A DNA stretch of 64,000 nucleotides from Mugil cephalus (lineage: Eukaryota > Chordata > Actinopteri > Mugiliformes > Mugilidae), in assembly GCF_022458985.1 (NCBI RefSeq), contig NC_061776.1, positions 11,984,591 through 12,048,590 on the forward strand. Reading direction: 5' to 3'. Position 1 is the stretch's first letter, and the number at the start of each line of letters is the position of its first letter. Positions 56,184-64,000 of the stretch are shown one piece after another. The notes under the pieces are model-generated. The model was given only the letters and a program-made list of their open reading frames with translations. It was not told the origin of the DNA and did no database searches. Made by a program: the position numbers and the translations under genes.

Positions 56184-57144
56184 ATTAGAGAGAGTCTGAC
56201 CAACTCATATCATGAGTGCCATGTTAGATACATCAGAGGGAAGATTAAGTAAAACCCTATGGGGTGGATGTACTATGTTGAAATAAATCGCTTATTTTCA
56301 CCACTAACCGGCCCATAAATATTACTGCCAGCATCTGTCAATATGTAAAAGGTCCTCACTTACATATCCCAGCGTCTACTTACTTTAAATATCTTAAATG
56401 AGCCTGTAAAATAGTAGCCCAATCACCTCATCAGTCACAGAGCTGTGTTTACCTTCCCCTCAGACTCAGAAAACATCACCGTTTAAAGTTTGAAATTACT
56501 CAGAAAAATTACAAATATTAAGAAATAGTGAAAATTAAACCAGTCTTACTGCTATTTAGTATTATCATTATAGCATTAGCACGCTAGCCATAATAACTTA
56601 GGAGTAACCCAGCCATAGTCTATCTACATCTACATAAGTTACATGCACACGTGGGTTTCACACTATATATGATGGTAGCTGCTATTTTTCTAAACCTTTA
56701 GTAACTAGCTAGCATAAAGTTAGCATAAGGCTTGGTTAACTTCAAACTTCATTCATTTGAAAAGCGGTGTTGGACATTTTTAAGATAAAGGTTCACATTA
56801 ATGATGGTATGACTTTATTTTACCTGCATAAAATTTTAACAAACAGTCATTTACCTCATAATAGGGAGAAATCAGTTGACATCTACAGTAGTTTTTCCCT
56901 TTAACCTTCTGCTCCCACAACTTTCTCCGTTTTTGTTCATGGTGGAGTTTCTTCCCTGTTTCCTGATCTTGGCATATTTTAACTTTTAATACAATTTTCT
57001 TCTCTGTTATTGCCACTTCTCTATCGGTGAATATTGATTAGACGTATCTAACATGGCGCCCATGAAACACGGTATCAGCTCAGAACCAATCATCATAGGA
57101 TAGCTCAGACGGTTCATTCCCTAGTTGACCAGACTCTCTCTAAT
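56184..57144. mobile_element. About 960-bp element with nested terminal inverted repeats
   Basis: ATTAGAGAGAGTCTGACCAA at 56184 is mirrored, with one or two mismatches, by 57123-57144. Further in, GCCATGTTAGATACATC (56218-56234) is mirrored by 57041-57057. The two arms are nested in the right order for long terminal inverted repeats. A 72-codon minus-strand ORF inside is Lys-rich and unlike any transposase I know. A related fragment appears near 30000. Confidence 0.65.
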
Positions 57145-57524
57145 ATACGGCTCTGAGTGTAACTTGATTCTGCTGCCCCCTACAGGTTTGAAGGTTCCAT
57201 TACGCACCACCAGCATAAAACTGACATTCATAAATCTCGTCAGGTTAAAGTTTCATCAAATGTAAAGGTATTGAAATATTGGAGAAACAAGATCCTCGGG
57301 AAAAGCAGAAGAATGGGTTCCTGGGTTTTAACTTCCTTTTTGTGCCTTCTTTCAGCGCCACACGCTGGATGTGTAGCTGAAGTTGTCAACATGTACAACA
57401 TGACAGCATTTTAACCGTGTTGAATGTGAACCTGTGATTAAAGCTCATTCACGCTCGTTTTTCAGATCAGAAACAACAAATAAAGACGACTGTGAATCAG
57501 AATAATTTTGCTCAGATAATTTAA

Positions 57525-57527
57525 TAA

Positions 57528-57558
<31 letters not shown>
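57525..57558. repeat. (ATG)n microsatellite
   Basis: Eleven or so consecutive ATG/GAT triplets in intergenic DNA downstream of rp1. Confidence 0.95.
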
Positions 57559-57559
<1 letters not shown>

Positions 57560-60225
57560 TGGATGCCACGTAACAGTTAAGAACCAAACTCACTATCAAA
57601 CACACAGCCCTGCCTCCTAAAAGTTATATTTCGGGTTGAGATGGTGAAACTAATTTGTGATGATTGTCTCGAAGCTCATCTCTGGACTCGGCTGACATTT
57701 AAATTTTGCAAGGTCATTAAATTAGTGCAGCGTGTGACTTCTGAACGAGCCTTGGGCTATCAATACTGGGATTATTCCCGGAGTACTTGGCGTCTTCAGA
57801 TGATCATGTCAAAAGTGTCAAAAACAAACAAACAAACCAAAAAAAACTCTTCAATATCATTCTGACTTTGGAAACAAGTTGGCGAGGTATGAGTCCCATC
57901 CACTCATCTTCAGGCCGGTGAAGATGCAGAGGAGAGGGTGAGTGTCATCTGCAGCTGTCAGTCAGAGTCAGTGATGCCCCCCCTCCCACCCCCAGTACCC
58001 ACCCTGATACAGTCAGTCATATGCAAGTGACACTTGATGTGATCATCGCTGACAGTCCGGCTTGAAATATGTGTGACCAGAGGATAATATCCTGGAAGTA
58101 AGTGTGACCAGATGACAGCAGGTGTTAATTTGCATGCGGTTAATTCACTGGGGCAATTTTATGCTTTTTTTTTTTATTTGATGGCTCGCACGTGATAATT
58201 TGACAACGCTGCGAGGGGAAAGTGCTGGGAAATGCTCGAGCTGACCGTGTGCGGCGGGTGTCCCCCCACCTACCCACCCAGTCCGTGACCCAATCACTCA
58301 CAAATGCACAGAGTGAGACAAAGAAACAAGGGAGACAAAGAGAGGGAGTGAGGTCTTTACAAAGTGACCATTCTGGATACTTTCCAAGGGTTTTGCCAGT
58401 CACTATGGAGATTTGGAAAACGGCCCCTGCAGTTTAATTCCTCTGTTGTTACTGTGGTCCAAAGGTATCCGGTGGAAGCTCGGATCCCCGAAATGAGCGC
58501 CTGTCCCTGCTTATTGTGCTCACCACTGACAGAAAAATACGCCCGAGAAATACAAATCACTGCAAGTGGAGAAGAGAAAATTCCTCATATTAGGTAAAGA
58601 GTAAGCAGGTGCCCAGTAAAATGTTTTACATGATACTGGATTCATTTGGCGTTTTACTGTGTTCACTGGCTTAGGTGGAGATAAGTTTTACTGCAGCTCA
58701 CGGCAAAAAGGAAAAAGCTTTTGTAAATGAAACCACGTGAGAGGTTTAAACGGGCTTGTATAGTCGTCCACCAAGTATATACAGAAAAAACCTGTGTATC
58801 AATGCAGTGACTTCACAAAGAGGGGCCCTGGTATGGACATTTCTGTCTCATCAGTTAGATTTACTTCAGTCTGCTCTCCATGCGCTCACCCAAGTGCAAC
58901 AAACACCTCCCTCCATAAATATGCAGTCGTGACCCACAGAGAAGTCCACCAATTAATCCAAAAAAAAAATGACTAAAGAAGGAGACACACTTTCCCAAAT
59001 GCAGCTTTATAAACAACAAACAATTCACCAATTTGTCCGGGAGAGATTGTGAATCCGTCTCCGTTGCAGTTTCAGCTCTGGGAAATAATATTGGGGACGA
59101 TTGCTATGGCTACCAGGAGCGCGGGTCGATGATTCACCATCATGGGAGATGAAAACAAAGGGCGCCTTTTTCGCTACCCCGGTGCCCGCGGTATTGAAAG
59201 CGATGACACCCAGAAACAAGATTTAACTTATCTGTTGCCCCGTCCCATTACGGGCCGACTGACTAATGTCGAGCCTTATTTGATTCTTGCTCTGCGCCTC
59301 CTTTAATTAGCTCCCCTGCGGCGCTGTCGCTTTGGAGAAGGAACAAGAATCTCAGCAGCACAGATAAAAAAGGACTAAATTCCAAACATTGCCAGGAATG
59401 GGAGCTATTTGGGCCACACTGTTGCACTGGCAAACACCGGGGCTACCAACAATCATTACGTCCCACCGTCTGCATTCTGTTGCTGCAGTTAGGTGACAGA
59501 TCAGCAATACACAATCCCTGCACTGTTTGTGACAATCCCGGCCTCCTCTGTCTGCCTCTGTGGCCAACACTGGCAGAGAGGGATCATAATGGGCCTGGGA
59601 GCAGGAATTTTTATGGCCCCCACCCCTGCCTCTAAGGTTAGGTCATGTGAATCTCCATAGACAGTTTTAGCGATGGGGTCCCACTGTTTACTCACACTGG
59701 GTCTCCTGTATCACCGGCCTTGATGCTTTTCTGCTTCCTGCTTTAGTTATTTCTATTAGTTACTTTATACTCTAATTCTACATTTCAGGGGATAAAATGA
59801 GAACTTTTCGCTCCACTACAGCTATATTTGACAATTTAAAATTAAGAATGTACCGGTAAAGCCTCCTAATAAACCAATTACACAATGTCCACTTTAAAAA
59901 CATTAAGTGCATTTTGTTTCTTATACTGTATATTTAAATTTTTGAGTACATTTTGTATTACTGGACATTTATTTGTTTCTGAATAGTATCACAGCTTAGT
60001 GCAAGTTTTTCTTGAAGGATCTCCATCTCCTCTACTAGCGGAATGCAGCTAAATTTATTAATATTGGACTAATGTAGGCAACAGTTTATATGACTATATT
60101 TCAAACCTTCACTGACTGAATTCAGGATCAGTTTATCAAATGTGATGCACGTTACCCAACCCAACTGTCTAAAGTGTGTAAACATTATGTTTGCATACAG
60201 GTTGATGAATTACAATATTCCAGTT
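57560..60225. other. Intergenic region, no gene recognised
   Basis: No ORF with protein-like features or splice context. The stretch 58140-59340 is more GC-balanced and less repetitive than its surroundings and could be conserved regulatory sequence, but this cannot be judged from one genome. Confidence 0.4.
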
Positions 60226-60230
60226 CCTAG

Positions 60231-60655
60231 GTCTTCAACAGGGGGTCAGCGACCCCTACGGGGTCCATGGGGGTACTGCAACCAAAATCCTTGGTTGATT
60301 AGACATTTTACATATATATATATATATATTTCCCCCCAACAAATTTAAATTTCTTTAAATACACATTAACGCAAATCTAACATATTTTAGTAAAGGGATA
60401 AATGGAGGCAGAAGACGTTATCTTTCAGTCAACACTGCAGTGTTAGCAGAAGAGAAGCTAACAGTGCAGTGAGCCCCAAACAGGCCTACTGAGGCCAAAG
60501 TGGATCACTTTTACACTTGAACAAGAAATAGAAATAAAGGTAATAAGAAATAATAATTGAACCTCAGCATTATTAACCTCACATTGAATGCAGAATGATA
60601 ATAATGTATATTTATCAGTTTGAGGGTCCTTGGCCTGAAAAACATTGAAGACCCC
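60231..60655. mobile_element. hAT-like non-autonomous element (about 425 bp)
   Basis: The left end GTCTTCAACAGGGGGTCAGC is followed by GACCCCTACGGGGTCC. The right end GGCCTGAAAAACATTGAAGACCCC contains the inverse of GGTCTTCAA. This end pair is a familiar teleost hAT-type signature. A clean 8-bp target duplication was not found. A TA microsatellite lies at about 60311-60330 inside. Confidence 0.6.
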
Positions 60656-61166
60656 TTTTCTAGTTAACTTAATTACTTAAAAATCTTCTCTCCAATTAGC
60701 TACAAATCCAAACTAAGATATTAATTGAATCATTTACTCTACACTGACAGTTTAGTGGAGATCCCTTTACATTTAGACTAAATGCAATTTAACTTATGAT
60801 GTTCAGTCAGACAACACATCTCTCTAGATTATTAATGTATAACATTAACAGACAGAATCGTTTCCAAATTAACTTCAAAGCTAAATCACTGTCTTCTCAT
60901 ACTCTTGACCTTGTGATTTATTTATAATAGAATGGATTAGAGAAAAAGAAAGTCATGGTGCTACACTTAATTGGTGGTCCTTTTTTAAAATGTTGCCATA
61001 TTCCCATGTTTATTCACGTCATGGGCATAGTTATTGACTTAGATTTAATATGCACCTTTTTAACAACCTTGCAATGAGTTTGATTGATTATCAACTTTCA
61101 TGTACTTTTATGGTGTGGTTTTGTCTTCAGAAGCTGTATATGTGTAGGTCACAGTCAAAACTAATA

Positions 61167-61918
61167 CCGTAGCGCACAGGTGTCAAACATATGGCGGTAG
61201 AGGGCCCGATCTGGCCCGCAGGGGATGAATTTGCACTTTACTTTTCCTAGTGTCGAAGGAGGATACCTTCCTCTCCTTCAGCCCAGGATCTTTATACCTT
61301 TTGGAAAGGATAGTCCATCTATGCACTAATCACGTGACAATTTCTCACATTTTGGTTATTTATTTGGTACACAGAAAATAAGTATTGACTTCAGCGCTGA
61401 GACTTCAGTCAGTCCACCTTGGGGGTTACAAAAAACAAAGGCCCCCCTCCAAGCATACACAGTACCCTTATTTCACCTAGACTCCGCCCGTAAGACGATA
61501 GGGAGTAGTGCTGCCTCAGTGAGTTTGTCAGTGAGTTTCTATGTGTAGCCAGTTAGCTTTATCTGGTTTCCGGCGTATGAAATATTGGAATATTGGGGTG
61601 CAATGTATCCTAGTCTGTGAGCAAGCTGCAGCAAAGCGGAAGATAGCGGAAGTAACATTCTTCATGTTTTTTTCCAGCGTTATACACAGGCTGAAGGCCT
61701 TACTTTACCCCTTACAACCCAACACTAGGTTTCACACAATTTTAGTCAGAGCTGTGGACATAACACAACATTGAGACATACAGAAATTGCACTTCTTTTT
61801 CCTAAGAAGCGTCTGGTTGTTGATAAAAAATTTTGTAATACTGCAGGTCATTAAATGAAAATACTTTCATAATGTACTGTACGTGGCCCCTGAACGAACA
61901 TGAGTCCCTGCCGTAGCG
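61167..61918. mobile_element. hAT-like element with exact 8-bp target duplication
   Basis: CCGTAGCG occurs at 61167-61174 and again at 61911-61918, directly outside a 736-bp segment. That segment starts CACAGGTGTCAAACATATGG and ends ATGAGTCCCTG. The left end resembles the common teleost CAGGGGTGTCAAACTCA terminus and the right end carries GTGGCCCCTGAAC, its usual partner. An 8-bp duplication is the hallmark of hAT insertion. No transposase ORF remains. Confidence 0.75.
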
Positions 61919-61919
61919 T

Positions 61920-63185
61920 AAGGACAACTACTATGCAACCAAAACTGTAAAACAGTCTTAAACTTTACTCAGCCAAAGCTACGCTCTAGTTTGACATTTA
62001 CAACTGCATTTCTTTCCTCCCAAAGATCAGAGCAGCTGAGTTCATCCCTGCACTGTGACATCTCAGGGGCAGGATGCCAACATCAAATCACTGTGGCTCG
62101 CCCTCAGCCGCGGGCCGGGGCAAAAAATAAAATGTGAAAATCTTTGTGAAAGAAATCTTTGTGCAGTCAGAGTGTCATCTTGTGAACAAACATTGCTAAA
62201 CCGCACCGCATCGCAGCTCCCTTACAGACGTTTTGGGTTTTCTACAGAGCGTAGGACAGCCAGCAGCGGCACTGAGGCGTGGCTGGGGGGTGTAGAGTGT
62301 CACTGGCTCAGCTCTGCTGCCCTGCGTCTCCCTTCAGAACCACTGAATCTCAGCAGCAAGTCAGCAGCACTGCAGCACTGACGGCCCTGTGTGCTGAGAG
62401 AGGGGGAAAGGCAGAGGGAGGGAGGATAGCAGTCTGGTTCTTGGGGGGGTAAAGACGTATGTACCCCAAGTCTAAGCTAGGGAAGTCTTTCTTTGGGTAG
62501 ATAAAGAGGTGCTGTGGAGTATTGTTGTTGCATAATGGGGCCTTTATACGGTTTAATGGGGTTTATGACTCGCCATTGCAAAATATGCCAATATGTCTAC
62601 ATTTCGGCTTTTTTTTGCTCCGTTTGCCTGTCCTGTCTGCACATCTCTAGGAGGAAAGAGCTTTTTGACTTGAGTCTCTATGAGATGTGTGTTTATTTTC
62701 TGTCGCAGGGGTCACTCTGAGGAAATGTGGCGCTCCAAGGCTGTGACCATCCCCCCAACCCCCAAGTAATGAGTGACTTTGAACCTCTCTGTCTGCAACA
62801 GCATCAGAGACTTGTGATGTCCCTTAAACTCAGTTAACGACCGACACGCTGTTTTAACCCCCTCTGATACATCCACCCTGTAATGATGAGTACTGATAAT
62901 ACCATTAATAACGACAGCCAGGAAGTCTTGTGACACAATGCTGCATAAAAATGAATAAAGAGTTCCAAGTAACTTGACCGAAGAAGGAGTTTATGTAATA
63001 TCAGGAAAAAAAGCCTCAGCTTTGCATTGCTAAATCCATATTTCACTTGTGGTCAGACCTCACGTATTCTGACTTTATCGTGCGCAAACAGCTGGCCTGA
63101 ATATTGATCCACAATCTGTATCTATGGTGCTGAAAGGGACCAGATACAGAGATATAGATGTGTGTGTATGCGTGTGTGTGTTCCG
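61920..63185. other. Upstream flank of the vimentin-like gene
   Basis: Non-coding DNA without a recognised gene. A TG-rich stretch ends near 63180. It likely holds distal regulatory sequence of the gene that follows, though no specific element could be assigned. Confidence 0.4.
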
Positions 63186-63191
63186 CTTTGT

Positions 63192-63257
63192 GATTGGAGT
63201 CTCACGGTGTCACTCAAGTCGCCTCTAAGTTATTTGCATAAGGAGGAGACTATAAAT
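63192..63257 (+). promoter_or_regulatory. TATA promoter of the vimentin-like gene
   Basis: TATAAAT at 63251-63257 lies 123 bp before the ATG. Just upstream are an octamer ATTTGCAT at 63232-63239 and an inverted CCAAT box (ATTGG) at 63192-63196. The order CCAAT, octamer, TATA is a coherent core promoter; transcription would start near 63280. Confidence 0.65.
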
Positions 63258-63379
63258 GTGTAATGGTTTAGGAGACGCCCTCCCAGGCGCACTCTGCTGA
63301 TGCTTTCGGGACGAGAACTACTGTACTAGATCAGCGACATTGCTCTAGTGACCGATTGTCTGAAAAGATACAAGTCAAG

Positions 63380-63906
63380 ATGTCCTACAGATCAGCTCCG
63401 CACTCATCTTACAAAAAGATGTTCGGAGGGGAAAGAACCGCGGTCCGGTCCGGCTACTCCAGCCGCCAGTTCTCCAGCCCGGTGCGTTCCTCCCGGGTAT
63501 CCTTCGGGCTGTCATCCGGCCAGAACATTTACGCAGTGAAGACCCACAGGCTCCGGAGCAGCGCGGCCATGCCCCGGCTGGCCTCCGAGAACTTGGACTT
63601 CTCCCTGTCCGATGCCATAAACACCGAGTTCATCGCGAACCGCACCAACGAGAAGGTGCAGATGCAGTCGCTCAACGACCGCTTCGCCAACTACATCGAC
63701 AAGGTCCGCTTCCTGGAGCAGCAGAACAAGATCCTGCTGGCCGAGCTGGAGCAGCTGCGGGGCAAAGGCACGTCCCGGGTCGGAGATCTGTACGAGGACG
63801 AGATGCGGGAGCTGAGGCGCCAGGTGGACCAGCTGACCAACGAGAAGGCCCGGGTGGAGGTTCACCGGGATAACCTGGCGGACGACATCGACAGGCTGAG
63901 AGAGAA
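63380..63906 (+). CDS. Vimentin-like type III intermediate filament protein, first exon only
   Basis: A cytoplasmic intermediate filament subunit. The Ser/Arg-rich head (about residues 1-85) begins [20 protein letters not shown], with the type III nonapeptide-like SYKKMFGG. The rod starts with coil 1[21 protein letters not shown] then [20 protein letters not shown], and continues into coil 1B ([20 protein letters not shown]) to DRLREK. The exon ends at 63906 in phase 2 before GTAGGA, the same place vimentin exon 1 ends; the stop two bases on is intronic. 175 codons are present; the rest lies to the right. The match to vimentin is much closer than to desmin or GFAP, but teleosts have vim and vimentin-like paralogues that I cannot separate here. 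The ATG at 63380 is the first in frame. Confidence 0.9.
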
Positions 63907-63983
63907 GTAGGAGGCGTGGCACTCTGCTGTGGTTCCATGTTTCTTTTGTTGCGTTTGTGTGTGCTCAAAGCCCATCCATCCAT

Positions 63984-64000
63984 ATAAATATATATATATA
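63984..64000. repeat. (TA)n run at the window edge
   Basis: ATATATATATA starts about 80 bp into the first intron of the vimentin-like gene and runs out of the window, so its length is unknown. Confidence 0.9.

Noticed and set aside
62055..62381. 108-codon plus-strand ORF upstream of the vimentin-like gene
   Set aside because: Composition and lack of motif or splice context suggest chance.
63907..63910. In-frame stop truncating the vimentin-like protein after LREK
   Set aside because: The stop lies in the intron; GT at 63907 is the exon 1 donor, where vimentin exon 1 normally ends.

Overview
The window is ordinary nuclear DNA of a ray-finned (teleost) fish. The genes are vertebrate, split by spliceosomal introns, AT-rich between exons, and surrounded by typical teleost debris: non-autonomous DNA transposons, LINE tails, microsatellites and GA-rich minisatellites. 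The gene order atp6v1h - rgs20 - tcea1 - rp1 matches the human 8q11-q12 block, but lypla1, mrpl15 and sox17, which lie between TCEA1 and RP1 in human, are not here. A vimentin-like gene begins at the right edge.

Layout. (1) 2.6-18.8 kb, minus: atp6v1h (V-ATPase subunit H). Twelve coding exons and a 5' non-coding exon are resolved; the last ~20 codons appear to lie beyond the left edge. (2) 18.9-19.6 kb: a nested tandem repeat next to the atp6v1h promoter. (3) 20.6-30.8 kb, plus: rgs20, head-to-head with atp6v1h, with four coding exons at 28.16-30.75 kb and a candidate alternative N-terminal exon at 20.68 kb. (4) 31-34.7 kb: intergenic, with a MITE and a LINE-like tail. (5) 34.7-41.5 kb, minus: tcea1 (TFIIS), ten coding exons, one intron of the AT-AC U12 type. 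(6) 41.7-45.8 kb: intergenic. (7) 45.8-55.35 kb, plus: rp1, a photoreceptor doublecortin-domain protein of 2,209 residues with a huge last exon and a Glu-rich 17-residue coding minisatellite. (8) 55.4-63.2 kb: intergenic, with at least three DNA-transposon-like elements, one flanked by an exact 8-bp target duplication. (9) 63.2-63.9 kb, plus: TATA promoter and first exon of a vimentin-like type III intermediate filament gene.

The genes are not an operon or a joint pathway: proton pump, G-protein regulator, transcription elongation factor, photoreceptor axoneme protein and cytoskeleton. Their grouping is ancestral vertebrate synteny. I found no previously undescribed multi-gene system. The most notable signals are the U12 AT-AC intron in tcea1, the paired CLEAR/M-box sites at the atp6v1h promoter, the conserved 54-nt cassette exon of atp6v1h, the coding minisatellite of rp1, and several well-delimited inverted-repeat elements. 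Exon boundaries were read by eye from splice signals, reading frame and remembered mammalian proteins; no alignment was run.
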